This document shows, piece after piece, positions 24,857 through 33,563 of a DNA stretch of 35,297 nucleotides. Numbering within the stretch: position 1 is the first letter of the stretch; each line of letters opens with the position of its first letter. The stretch comes from VFJL01 sp037147395. Its GTDB lineage: Bacteria; Pseudomonadota; Gammaproteobacteria; Burkholderiales; Nitrosomonadaceae. Under the pieces are notes generated by a model. It had not been told where the DNA came from. It saw only the letters and a program-made list of their open reading frames with translations, and searched no databases. Location of the stretch: NCBI GenBank assembly GCA_037147395.1, contig JBAWVG010000011.1:1-35297 (forward strand). The letters run 5' to 3'. The position numbers and the translations under genes are program-made.

Positions 24857-25966
24857 ATGAGCAAACGCGATTATTATGAAGTGCTTGGGATTAACCGCGA
24901 CGCCAGCGAAGACGAAATCAAGAAAGCCTATCGCAAGTTGGCGATGAAGCATCACCCTGACCGTAATCCAGATAACCCCAAATCGGAGGAGCATTTCAAG
25001 GAAGCCAAAGAGGCTTACGAAATTTTGTCGGATGCGAGTAAGCGGACTGCATATGACCAGTATGGTCATGCCGGAGTGGATTCGGGTAGCGCTGGAGGCA
25101 ATGCGCAAGGATTTGCTAATTCATTCAGCGACATTTTTGGCGACATTTTTGGGGGGCGTGGGGGGGGGCAGTCTAATGTTTATCGTGGCGCGGATCTGCG
25201 CTATAACCTAGAGATCACGTTAGAGCAGGCTGCACGTGGTACAGAAACAAAGATCCGAATCCCTACAATGGAGGCCTGTGAGACCTGTCATGGTAGTGGT
25301 GCTAAGGCAGGGACTAAGCCTATTACATGTCCTAGTTGCAATGGTCATGGGCAGGTGAGGGTGCAGCAGGGATTTTTTTCAATTCAGCAGACCTGCCCAA
25401 AATGTCATGGCAATGGTAAATATGTTGCCAGTCCCTGTGGCACATGCAACGGTGCTGGGCGTGTCAAGCAGCATAAGACACTGTCGGTGAAAATTCCTGC
25501 TGGTGTGGATGAAGGTGATCGTATCCGCTTATCCGGTGAAGGTGAGGCCGGTGTCAATGGAGGTCCCTCAGGGGATCTGTATGCGGTCATGCATTTACTA
25601 CCCCACTCGGTGTTTCAGCGCGATCACAATGATCTTCACTGTGAGATGCCAATCAGTTTCACCACCGCTGCGCTGGGTGGAGAAATTGAAATCCCAACAC
25701 TTGATGGTCACGCTAAAATTAAAATACCAGCCGAGACCCAGAGTGGAAAGATTTTCCGCCTCCGCGGCAAAGGTATCAAGGGTGTCCGCAGCCATGCACA
25801 TGGTGATTTGTTGTGCCACATGATAGTGGAAACCCCCGTCAAGCTTACTGCTCGTCAGAGAGAGTTATTGCAGGAGTTGGAAGCCCTTAACCAGGAAGAT
25901 AGCTCCCGTCATAGTCCCCGAGCGAAATCCTGGATGGACAAGGTGCGTGAGTTCTTTACCGAATAA
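24857..25966 (+). CDS. dnaJ: Chaperone protein DnaJ (Hsp40)
   Basis: A 369-residue class A J-protein that stimulates the DnaK ATPase and delivers substrates. The J-domain (residues 1-70) has the HPD motif in KHHPDRNPDN. A Gly/Phe-rich segment follows. The zinc-finger domain has four CxxCxGxG repeats: CETCHGSG, CPSCNGHG, CPKCHGNG and CGTCNGAG, all cysteines intact. Two beta-barrel substrate domains and a dimerisation tail complete it. GGAAG lies upstream of the ATG. The spacer to dnaK is 234 bp, unusually long for this pair. A run of nine G (25160-25168) lies in the Gly/Phe region. Its stop is three bases from that of the convergent nudF. Confidence 0.97.
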   Translation: MSKRDYYEVLGINRDASEDEIKKAYRKLAMKHHPDRNPDNPKSEEHFKEAKEAYEILSDASKRTAYDQYGHAGVDSGSAGGNAQGFANSFSDIFGDIFGGRGGGQSNVYRGADLRYNLEITLEQAARGTETKIRIPTMEACETCHGSGAKAGTKPITCPSCNGHGQVRVQQGFFSIQQTCPKCHGNGKYVASPCGTCNGAGRVKQHKTLSVKIPAGVDEGDRIRLSGEGEAGVNGGPSGDLYAVMHLLPHSVFQRDHNDLHCEMPISFTTAALGGEIEIPTLDGHAKIKIPAETQSGKIFRLRGKGIKGVRSHAHGDLLCHMIVETPVKLTARQRELLQELEALNQEDSSRHSPRAKSWMDKVREFFTE

Positions 25967-25969
25967 TAC

Positions 25970-26527
25970 CTACCAACCACCGTTTAATACTTTCTCCGTC
26001 CAGAATAGGCCAGAGACAGTTTTATTATCGGTGATTTTCCCCTCCTTAACCCATCTGAGTGCGTCCATCAGACTTAGCGTGAATACTTCTAGGTGCTCAC
26101 CCTCATCGGGACTGGCGCCCTGGAACGCGAGTCCCTGTGCTAGGTAGTACACAAGTTTCTCATCAGAATAGCCGATGCAGGGGTGCAGGGTGGCGAGATA
26201 ACGCCAGTTCGTCGCAGTATAGCCAGTCTCTTCCAAAAGTTCTCGTTGCGCACATACTAGTGCATCTTCGCCTAAACTGATTTTCCCAGCAGGTAATTCG
26301 AAAAAGTCTCGATGAAGTGGGTAACGGTGCTGCCGCTCCAGTACCAGTTCGCCATTGTCCAATAGAGGGATGATGACAGTTGCGCCGGGATGGGTGATGT
26401 ATTCGCGTGGCATCTGTTTGCCATCTGGTAACCTGACCTGGTCGGAATGAACCTGCAGAAGGTGGCCATCAAATACACATACACTGCTGACTTGGGTTTC
26501 GGTGAGATCCAGAGGAGGTTTGGACAT
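25970..26527 (-). CDS. nudF: ADP-ribose pyrophosphatase (NudF-type Nudix hydrolase)
   Basis: A 185-residue Nudix hydrolase that splits ADP-ribose to AMP and ribose-5-phosphate. The Nudix box runs from GKISLGEDALVCA to QRELLEETGY, preceded by FFELPAG, and followed by the ATLHPCIGYSDEKLVYYLA block typical of ADP-ribose enzymes (a proline-containing loop about 16 residues after the box). The N-terminal strand pair PREYITHPGATVIIPLL forms the dimer-swap domain. It is 32 bp downstream of phoR on the same strand and may be cotranscribed with phoBR; I know no functional reason for that. Confidence 0.88.
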   Translation of the reverse strand: MSKPPLDLTETQVSSVCVFDGHLLQVHSDQVRLPDGKQMPREYITHPGATVIIPLLDNGELVLERQHRYPLHRDFFELPAGKISLGEDALVCAQRELLEETGYTATNWRYLATLHPCIGYSDEKLVYYLAQGLAFQGASPDEGEHLEVFTLSLMDALRWVKEGKITDNKTVSGLFWTEKVLNGGW

Positions 26528-26559
26528 GCGGATAAGATCAGGCGATTGTTATAACTATT

Positions 26560-27894
26560 TTAGGGCTGTTTTGGCATTGGATTATCTTGCGCTATTATCA
26601 ATCGATTCTCTGGGAATCGGGCAATGAACCGGCTCCCTTTTCCAGGCTCGCTGACGATTTCGAGATGGGCTTGGTGTCGACTTAATATATGCTTGACGAT
26701 GGCGAGTCCTAGACCAGTGCCCCCAGTTTCGCGCGAACGACTCCGATCGACCCGGTAGAATCTTTCTGTTAGACGCGGTAGGTGCTCAGACTCGATCCCT
26801 ATACCGCTATCTTGCACCGAGAATAACCCCTGGCTACCCTCAATTCTCCAGTTCAGGAGTATCTCCCCGCCGCTGGGGGTATATCGTATGGCATTGCTGA
26901 CAAGATTGCTGAAGGCGCTGTGTAACTCATCCGCACTTCCTCGTAACTGTGCATCGGTATCGAGTTTGAGGTTGACATGATGACGCCCCGCACTCAAGGA
27001 CTGTGCCTCATGATAAAGCTCACGTAGCATTTCAACAATATTGACGTTTCCTTCCCGGACCGGGTTCTGGGTATTCTCCAGCCTAGACAAAGCTAATAAG
27101 TCCTCTACCAGGCGCTGCATACGCAAAGTCTGGTCGGTCATTAATGTGAGCGCACGCTTACCTATCTTGCTGCCAGTTTGGTCCTCTTCCGAAAGAGTCT
27201 CAAGGAAACCGCCGATTACGGTTAATGGGGTACGTAACTCGTGCGAAACATTAGCAACAAAATCGCGCCGCATGGTTTCGACTCGTTCAAGCAGGGTAAT
27301 ATCTCGGCTAATTAGTAGCTTCTGTTTGTCACCATAGGGTATTAATTGAAGCGAGAGGATAAGTTCCTGTTGGCGCGATTGACGGACAATAAGTGGCTCG
27401 CTGTAATTGCGAGTGGCTAGGTATTCAGCAAATTGTGTTTGCCGAACTAGATAAGTTATTTGCTGACCAGTATCACGATTAAAGTCTAAACCAAAATGCT
27501 GCTCAGCCACCGGGTTGCACCATTCAATGCGGTCTGATTCATCCAGAATCACAACACCCTCAGGCATCGCTGAGGTTGCGCGGCGTAGACGTTCCAGTGC
27601 TGTGCTTAACTGCTGCTGGCTTTGGCTTTGGCTGCGCATCAGGCGTGATAAACGGGTAAATACGTCTCCCCATGCTCCCGTGGTATTGGGCAGCGTTGAG
27701 GTTGCAGGTGCTGAAGTTTGTAGCCACTCATCCAATGCTGCTAGATAGCGCAGGTTGTGGAGAGATAGCAGCAGAAGTGAAAAACTATAAAATATCAACG
27801 CAGGGATAGCCCCCAGTATCAGCCATAGGCCGGCGCTTGAGATGGTGAGTAAGAAGACGCTAGTAAGGCGCTGGCGGAGGCCAGACACGTGCAT
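26560..27894 (-). CDS. phoR: Phosphate regulon sensor histidine kinase PhoR
   Basis: A 444-residue membrane kinase. Two hydrophobic segments near the N-terminus (about residues 10-45) anchor it with almost no periplasmic loop, as in PhoR. A PAS domain follows (AMPEGVVILDESDRIEWCNP). The phosphorylated histidine is in NVSHELRTPLTVIGGF near residue 215, then the N-box SNLVSNAIRYTPSGG, G1 DSGIGI and G2 GGTGLGLAIVKHIL. Its gene starts 36 bp after phoB, with AAAGGAT upstream. No pst or phoU genes are nearby; assignment to phosphate rests on architecture and on pairing with PhoB. Confidence 0.9.
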   Translation of the reverse strand: MHVSGLRQRLTSVFLLTISSAGLWLILGAIPALIFYSFSLLLLSLHNLRYLAALDEWLQTSAPATSTLPNTTGAWGDVFTRLSRLMRSQSQSQQQLSTALERLRRATSAMPEGVVILDESDRIEWCNPVAEQHFGLDFNRDTGQQITYLVRQTQFAEYLATRNYSEPLIVRQSRQQELILSLQLIPYGDKQKLLISRDITLLERVETMRRDFVANVSHELRTPLTVIGGFLETLSEEDQTGSKIGKRALTLMTDQTLRMQRLVEDLLALSRLENTQNPVREGNVNIVEMLRELYHEAQSLSAGRHHVNLKLDTDAQLRGSADELHSAFSNLVSNAIRYTPSGGEILLNWRIEGSQGLFSVQDSGIGIESEHLPRLTERFYRVDRSRSRETGGTGLGLAIVKHILSRHQAHLEIVSEPGKGSRFIARFPENRLIIAQDNPMPKQP

Positions 27895-27930
27895 TATCCT
27901 TTGAGATGGAAATAGAGTGCCACATTCATA

Positions 27931-28632
27931 TTATCTCATACCTCCACGTGCATCTGACAAGCGGTAACCTGATCCCCTGACGGTCTGTATCAAATCATCC
28001 TTGGCGACAATTTCCAGGGCCTTGCGTAAGCGGCGAATATGCACGTCGACAGTGCGGTCCTCCACGAACACATGGTCTCCCCACACGCCGTCCAGTAGTT
28101 GTGAGCGGGTGTGTACTCGCTCAGAGTGGCTCATCAGGAAATGCAATAAGCGGAACTCGGTCGGTCCGAGCGCAACTTCCTGATCATTTACAGTGATACG
28201 GTGTGTTGCCGGATCAAGCTTCAGACCACCAATTTCAATCGTATCATCGGAAACTTCTGGTGAGCGTCGACGTAGAACCGCCTTAATTCGGGCAATTAAT
28301 TCGCGTGGAGAAAATGGCTTGGTGATGTAATCATCAGCGCCGATCTCCAAGCCAGCTATCTTGTCGCTCTCATCTGCTCGGGCAGTCAACATAATAATGG
28401 GGATGGTCTTGGTGCGCGCTGCATGACGCAGCATGCGAGCAAATTCGACTCCACTCATGCCAGGTAACATCCAGTCAAGTAACACTAGGTCTGGAAGTGC
28501 ATCATTCACCACTGACATGGCTTGCTCGGCATCTTCTGCGCAAAAAACAACATAACCGGCCTGCCGCAGGCTGTACGAGATTAACTCTTGGATCGCCGGT
28601 TCATCTTCCACTACCAATATTGTTGCTGCCAT
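27931..28632 (-). CDS. phoB: Phosphate regulon response regulator PhoB
   Basis: A 233-residue OmpR/PhoB-class regulator. The receiver domain has the acidic pair in VEDEPAIQELI, the phosphorylated Asp in PDLVLLDWMLPGMSGVEF near residue 54, the Thr in IIMLTARADE and the Lys in DDYITKPFSPREL. The C-terminal winged helix reads LGPTEFRLLHFLMSHSERV and VDVHIRRLRKAL, ending VRGSGYRLS. In phosphate shortage it would activate transport and phosphatase genes elsewhere in the chromosome. GGGAGA lies upstream of the ATG. Next upstream is uvrA on the same strand, 75 bp away. Confidence 0.93.
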   Translation of the reverse strand: MAATILVVEDEPAIQELISYSLRQAGYVVFCAEDAEQAMSVVNDALPDLVLLDWMLPGMSGVEFARMLRHAARTKTIPIIMLTARADESDKIAGLEIGADDYITKPFSPRELIARIKAVLRRRSPEVSDDTIEIGGLKLDPATHRITVNDQEVALGPTEFRLLHFLMSHSERVHTRSQLLDGVWGDHVFVEDRTVDVHIRRLRKALEIVAKDDLIQTVRGSGYRLSDARGGMR

Positions 28633-28707
28633 CAGTCTCTCCCTGCTTTTGTTTAAGATGCATTGGGTTGAGATACATTACTTAGATGTTGCAATGGTAT
28701 GAAAATA

Positions 28708-31548
28708 TTATTGCAGTTTCGTGACAATATGAGGATTGAGAACTCCCTTCAGAAAGTGACCAGTAAAACTGGCTGGTTGCTGCGCAACCTCCAGTGGAGT
28801 CCCTTCAGCGATGATCTGTCCGCCACCATCACCGCCTTCGGGACCTAGGTCGATGACCCAATCAGCGGTCTTGATGACATCGAGATTGTGTTCGATCACA
28901 ACCACGGTATTGCCATGGTCCCTCAGTCGGTGTAGTACCTTTAGTAGCAGATCGATATCTTGAAAGTGCAATCCGGTAGTCGGTTCATCCAGAATATAAA
29001 GAGTGCGTCCGGTGTCGCGCTTGGAAAGTTCCAGCGATAGTTTTACCCGTTGAGCTTCGCCGCCGGAAAGGGTGGTTGCGGATTGTCCGAGGGTGATATA
29101 GCCAAGTCCTACGTCCAGTAGAGTTCTGAGTTTCCTGGCCACTATTGGAACCGGACAGAAGAAGTCATATGCTTGCTCTACCGTCATTTGTAGAATCTGA
29201 TTGATGTTTTTACCCTTGTATTCTATCTCTAGCGTTTCGCGGTTATAGCGTTTTCCATGGCACACATCGCAGGACACATAAATGTCTGGTAGAAAATGCA
29301 TTTCCACCTTGATCATGCCATCTCCTTGACAGCCTTCGCAGCGACCTCCCTTAACGTTGAACGAGAATCGTCCTGGTGCGTAGCCGCGTTCTCGCGCCTG
29401 CTGCACCCCTGCAAATAGTTCTCGGATCGGGGTGAAAAGGCCGGTATATGTGGCCGGGTTGGAGCGGGGGGTGCGGCCGATAGGGCTCTGGTCCATGTTG
29501 ATGACTTTATCGAAAAAGGCGAGCCCCTCAAGACTTTGGTGGGGCGCAGGCTCGGCGCTGCTGCCGTACAGGTGTCTCGCCGCGGCATGGTAGAGGGTGT
29601 CATTAACGAGAGTCGACTTACCTGAACCAGAGACGCCGGTGACGCACACGAACAGCCCTACAGGTAGGTTGAGGTTGACGTTTTTTAGATTGTTGCCGGA
29701 TGCACCTTCAATCCTGAGCCATCGACCGTTGGTGGGTTGGGTCCTTTTTTTCGGAAGTGCAATGGTCAATTTTCCGGAAAGATATTTTCCTGTGAGTGAG
29801 GCTGTATCCTCCTGAATGAATTGCGGCGTACCCTGAGACATGATTAATCCGCCGTGCTCACCCGCACCGGGGCCCATATCGACCACATGATCAGCAGCGA
29901 GTATGGCGTCTTGATCATGTTCCACCACAATCACGCTGTTGCCAAGATCGCGTAGATTTTTGAGGGTGTCTAGCAGGCGAGCATTGTCACGTTGATGCAG
30001 ACCGATAGAGGGTTCATCCAGAACATACATGACCCCAGTCAGACCCGAACCGATCTGGCTGGCAAGCCTTATACGCTGGGATTCTCCACCGGAGAGCGTA
30101 TCTGCTGAGCGGTCAAGTGACAGATAGTCCAATCCAACATTGTTGAGAAACTGAATGCGACTGGAGATTTCTTTGACAATCCTTTCAGCAATAGCGTGCT
30201 TGTGCCCGGTCAGTTGTACTTGGTCAAAAAATATCTTGGCTTGTTTCAGCGGGAGGGCATTGATCTCGTAAATGGCTTGACCTCCAACCCGTACATGACG
30301 GGATTCTTTACGCAGGCGGGTCCCCGCGCATTCGGGGCAGGTCATGGAGTTGAGGTATTTTGCCAACTCCTCCCGCACCGCCTGAGAGTCAGTCTCCTTG
30401 TAGCGCCGCTCTAGATTGGGAACAATGCCTTCAAAGGTATGTTCCTGCTTATTTTTTCGGCCGTTGGTGTTCAGATAGGAGAACACGATTTTCTCCTTTC
30501 CTGAACCGTTGAGGATGATGTTTTGAATGTCTGCGGCAAGTTGTTCAAAAGGTATTTCAAGATCAAAGTGATAGTGACCGGCAAGCCCTGTCAACATTTG
30601 GAAATAGAATTGATTGCGCCGGTCCCAGCCCTTGATTGCACCGGCAGCGAGCGATAGATGCGGGAAAGCAACAACACGCTTGGAATCGAAAAAGGTGATG
30701 TGTCCAAGACCGTCACACTTAGGGCAGGCTCCCATTGGATTATTGAAGGAGAATAGCCGTGGCTCCAACTCTGGCAAGGAGTAGCTGCATACCGGGCAAC
30801 TGAATTTTGCTGAAAAAAGATGCTCGTGGCCTGAGTCCATTTCTACTGCCAGTGCGCGGCCATCAGCATGGCGTAGCGCGGTCTCGAATGATTCGGCTAG
30901 TCTTTGTTTGGCATCGACAGAGACTTTCAGCCTATCTACCACCACTTCCACCGTATGCTTCTTAGTCTTTTGCAATTTTGGTAGAGCGTCTATTTCATAC
31001 GCTTTGCCATTGATCCGTAGACGTACGAAACCCTGCGCACGCAACTCATCGAATAGGTCCACCTGTTCACCCTTGCGGCCAACCACAAGCGGCGCAAGTA
31101 TCATCAATCGGGTGTCTGCCGGCAGTTGCAATACATGATCAACCATTTGCGAGACACTTTGTGCGGTCAGAGTGATGCCATGCTCGGGGCACTGTGGATC
31201 TCCTACGCGTGCGAATAGTAAACGCATGTAATCATGGATTTCAGTGACGGTACCGACGGTGGAGCGTGGATTATGCGAGGTCGCTTTTTGTTCAATAGCA
31301 ATTGCAGGTGAGAGCCCCTCGATCAGGTCGACGTCGGGTTTTTCCATCAACTGTAGGAATTGACGTGCATACGCAGAGAGTGATTCCACGTAACGTCGCT
31401 GCCCCTCTGCGTAGAGCGTATCAAAGGCGAGTGACGACTTGCCGGAACCTGATAGCCCGGTGATAACGATTAGCTTATTGCGAGGCAGATCGAGATTGAT
31501 ATTCTTGAGATTGTGGGTTCGTGCGCCACGAATTTTGATTAGTTCCAT
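28708..31548 (-). CDS. uvrA: UvrABC excision nuclease subunit A
   Basis: A 946-residue DNA-damage recognition ATPase for nucleotide excision repair. Two ABC modules are present: Walker A ITGLSGSGKSSLAFDTLY near residue 30 and VTGVSGSGKSTLVNDTLY in the second half, with signatures LSGGESQRIRLASQ and LSGGEAQRVKLSLEL. Zinc-binding cysteines are in the CPVC and CPKC region of the first half and in CEGCQGDG and CDVCHGKRY of the second. Length is typical. I found no LexA-type CTGT-N8-ACAG box in the 79 bp between it and the divergent MFS gene, so SOS control is not supported here. Confidence 0.97.
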   Translation of the reverse strand: MELIKIRGARTHNLKNINLDLPRNKLIVITGLSGSGKSSLAFDTLYAEGQRRYVESLSAYARQFLQLMEKPDVDLIEGLSPAIAIEQKATSHNPRSTVGTVTEIHDYMRLLFARVGDPQCPEHGITLTAQSVSQMVDHVLQLPADTRLMILAPLVVGRKGEQVDLFDELRAQGFVRLRINGKAYEIDALPKLQKTKKHTVEVVVDRLKVSVDAKQRLAESFETALRHADGRALAVEMDSGHEHLFSAKFSCPVCSYSLPELEPRLFSFNNPMGACPKCDGLGHITFFDSKRVVAFPHLSLAAGAIKGWDRRNQFYFQMLTGLAGHYHFDLEIPFEQLAADIQNIILNGSGKEKIVFSYLNTNGRKNKQEHTFEGIVPNLERRYKETDSQAVREELAKYLNSMTCPECAGTRLRKESRHVRVGGQAIYEINALPLKQAKIFFDQVQLTGHKHAIAERIVKEISSRIQFLNNVGLDYLSLDRSADTLSGGESQRIRLASQIGSGLTGVMYVLDEPSIGLHQRDNARLLDTLKNLRDLGNSVIVVEHDQDAILAADHVVDMGPGAGEHGGLIMSQGTPQFIQEDTASLTGKYLSGKLTIALPKKRTQPTNGRWLRIEGASGNNLKNVNLNLPVGLFVCVTGVSGSGKSTLVNDTLYHAAARHLYGSSAEPAPHQSLEGLAFFDKVINMDQSPIGRTPRSNPATYTGLFTPIRELFAGVQQARERGYAPGRFSFNVKGGRCEGCQGDGMIKVEMHFLPDIYVSCDVCHGKRYNRETLEIEYKGKNINQILQMTVEQAYDFFCPVPIVARKLRTLLDVGLGYITLGQSATTLSGGEAQRVKLSLELSKRDTGRTLYILDEPTTGLHFQDIDLLLKVLHRLRDHGNTVVVIEHNLDVIKTADWVIDLGPEGGDGGGQIIAEGTPLEVAQQPASFTGHFLKGVLNPHIVTKLQ

Positions 31549-31627
31549 CGACTGCTGTCATTGGCTACCGGAGTGTCGGTCAACCTGCTAATATACTCAA
31601 GTTCACAGCGTTTTCCCAATCTGATTC

Positions 31628-33013
31628 ATGTCCGCATCATCATCCCACGAAAAGATGTCCCCTATTGAGCTACGCGCTACTGCCGGTTTGGCCGGCATTT
31701 ATGGGCTGCGAATGTTCGGTATGTTCATCATTCTGCCGGTATTCGCGTTCTATGCTGAGGATTTGCCCGGCGGGAATGACTACCTTCTAATTGGCATTGC
31801 ACTTGGTGCCTACGGACTGACCCAGGCGATACTGCAGATCCCATTCGGTTGGTTGTCTGATCGTATAGGACGAAAACCAGTGATTTATATTGGTTTGATT
31901 CTGTTCGCCATCGGTAGCTTTATTGCTGCATCCGCCACCGATATTTACTGGGTTATTTTCGGCCGCATTATTCAGGGCGCGGGTGCGATTTCTGCTGCCG
32001 TAATGGCGTTGGCTGCCGATCTGACTCGCGAAGAGCACCGCACCAAGGCGATGGCTACGATTGGCATGACCATTGGCACCACTTTTGCTATTTCATTGAT
32101 CGCGGCCCCAGCACTGAATAAGCTTATCGGTGTCCCGGGAATTTTTGCAATGACTGGTGTGCTGGCAATACTGGCAATGGTGGTGGTGTACAAGGTCATT
32201 CCAGATCCGCTGATCAGTCGTTTTCATTCTGATACCGAAGCATCTGCCGGGCGCTTTCGAAACGTGCTGCGTGACCCCGAATTGCTGAGGTTGGATTTCG
32301 GAGTGTTTGCATTACACGCGGTTCTCATGGCGCTGTGGTTGGTGGTGCCATTATCTTTGCGCCAGGGGGGGCTGGCAGTGGATCAGCACTGGCAGGTATA
32401 TTTTCCGGTACTGGTCGTTTCCATGTTGCTGATTATTCCGGCGATTATTTATGCGGAGAAGAAGGCAAAGCTCAAGCCGGTATTTACCATCGCTGTGGCC
32501 CTGTTGCTTGTGAGTCAGTTGCTGCTGGGGATGGCACTTGATTCAGTGTGGGGGACGGCAGCTGCATTATTGGTTTTCTTTGCCGCATTTAACTTGCTGG
32601 AGGCGAGCTTACCATCGCTGATCTCCAAGATTGCTCCGGTCGGTGCGAAGGGTACCGCCATTGGGGTTTATAGTAGTGTCCAATTTTTGGGTGCTTTTAC
32701 CGGCGCTACTGCAGGGGGCTACCTATATGGAAATCATGGCGGATTAGCACTATTTGCATTCTGCGGTATTCTCCTGGCATTATGGCTGGTGCTTGCTGCC
32801 ACTATGAAAGCGCCGGCTGCTGTGCGTACTAAGATGTATCATGTTCAGGAAATGAATACGAGCAGGGCGAGTGACTTGTCACGCGAACTAGCGTCGCTGT
32901 CCGGTGTGCATGAGGCGCTGGTACTGGCGAATGAAAGGGTTGCCTATCTAAAAGTGGATATGCGGGGTTTTAACGAAGAGAGGGTTGTTCAATTACTAGG
33001 GGGAGAAGCGTAA
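31628..33013 (+). CDS. MFS transporter with C-terminal soluble domain
   Basis: A 461-residue inner-membrane transporter with about twelve hydrophobic helices. The MFS motif A is seen as GWLSDRIGRKPVI between helices 2 and 3, which with the drug/proton antiporter-like layout suggests efflux. After the last helix a cytoplasmic tail of about 70 residues follows (from MYHVQEMNTSRASD to the end). It contains SGVHEALVLANERVAYLKVD, which looks like a small alpha/beta fold. The substrate is unknown. The stop codon is immediately followed by the ssb ATG, and this uvrA/MFS/ssb order recurs in betaproteobacteria. A later ATG at 31655 is possible. Confidence 0.88.
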   Translation: MSASSSHEKMSPIELRATAGLAGIYGLRMFGMFIILPVFAFYAEDLPGGNDYLLIGIALGAYGLTQAILQIPFGWLSDRIGRKPVIYIGLILFAIGSFIAASATDIYWVIFGRIIQGAGAISAAVMALAADLTREEHRTKAMATIGMTIGTTFAISLIAAPALNKLIGVPGIFAMTGVLAILAMVVVYKVIPDPLISRFHSDTEASAGRFRNVLRDPELLRLDFGVFALHAVLMALWLVVPLSLRQGGLAVDQHWQVYFPVLVVSMLLIIPAIIYAEKKAKLKPVFTIAVALLLVSQLLLGMALDSVWGTAAALLVFFAAFNLLEASLPSLISKIAPVGAKGTAIGVYSSVQFLGAFTGATAGGYLYGNHGGLALFAFCGILLALWLVLAATMKAPAAVRTKMYHVQEMNTSRASDLSRELASLSGVHEALVLANERVAYLKVDMRGFNEERVVQLLGGEA

Positions 33014-33469
33014 ATGGCATCAGTTAACAAGGTGATACTCATCGGTAATCTGGGCAAGGATCCTGAGACTCGTTATATGCCAAATGGCGAGGCGGTAACT
33101 AATATTACTCTGGCCACTACTGAAACTTGGAAAGACAAGAGTGGCGAGAAGCAGGAGAAAACCGAATGGCATCGCGTCACGTTTTATCGCAAGTTGGCAG
33201 AGATTGCCGGAGAGTATCTTAAAAAAGGCCGTCCGGTGTATGTCGAAGGGCGTCTGGAAACGCGCAAGTGGACTGACAAAGCGGGAGCTGAGCGTTATAC
33301 CACCGAGATCATTGCGAGTGATATGAAGATGCTGGGTAGTAAACCCGGCAGTGGTGGTTTTGAGGTGGTGGAGAGGGAAGAAGGTTCTCCGGCCAGTACA
33401 TCAACTAAACCGGTTTCTGCCAAAAGCGGCAATGGGTTTGAGGATATGGATGACGATATTCCATTCTAG
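33014..33469 (+). CDS. ssb: Single-stranded DNA-binding protein
   Basis: A 151-residue SSB. The OB fold starts MASVNKVILIGNLGKDPETRYMP and includes TEWHRVTFYRKLAEIAGEYLKKG and VYVEGRLETRKW, with the aromatic residues that stack on bases. A short flexible linker leads to the acidic tip DMDDDIPF, the docking site for RecO, PriA, exonuclease I and others. Its ATG abuts the MFS stop with no gap, so it is probably translated from the same message, though an internal promoter is likely for such an essential gene. A strong terminator follows. Confidence 0.98.
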   Translation: MASVNKVILIGNLGKDPETRYMPNGEAVTNITLATTETWKDKSGEKQEKTEWHRVTFYRKLAEIAGEYLKKGRPVYVEGRLETRKWTDKAGAERYTTEIIASDMKMLGSKPGSGGFEVVEREEGSPASTSTKPVSAKSGNGFEDMDDDIPF

Positions 33470-33495
33470 TGGGTACCTGCTGCAATGATGTAAAC

Positions 33496-33531
33496 AAAGC
33501 CCAGCACTCGAATTCGAGTACTGGGCTTTTT
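33496..33531. terminator. Rho-independent terminator between ssb and the multicopper oxidase gene
   Basis: AAAGCCCAG (33496-33504) pairs with CTGGGCTTT (33521-33529), and an inner ACTCG/CGAGT stem surrounds an AATT loop, with one mismatch between. A T-run follows on the plus strand. Lying between convergent genes, it may serve both. Confidence 0.92.
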
Positions 33532-33563
33532 CTTCTGTGAAGGTATATCAGATCAGATCACTT

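Noticed and set aside
31549..31627. Possible LexA box upstream of uvrA
   Set aside because: No CTGT-N8-ACAG or close variant is present in the 79-bp spacer; a lone CTGTCA is not followed by the other half.
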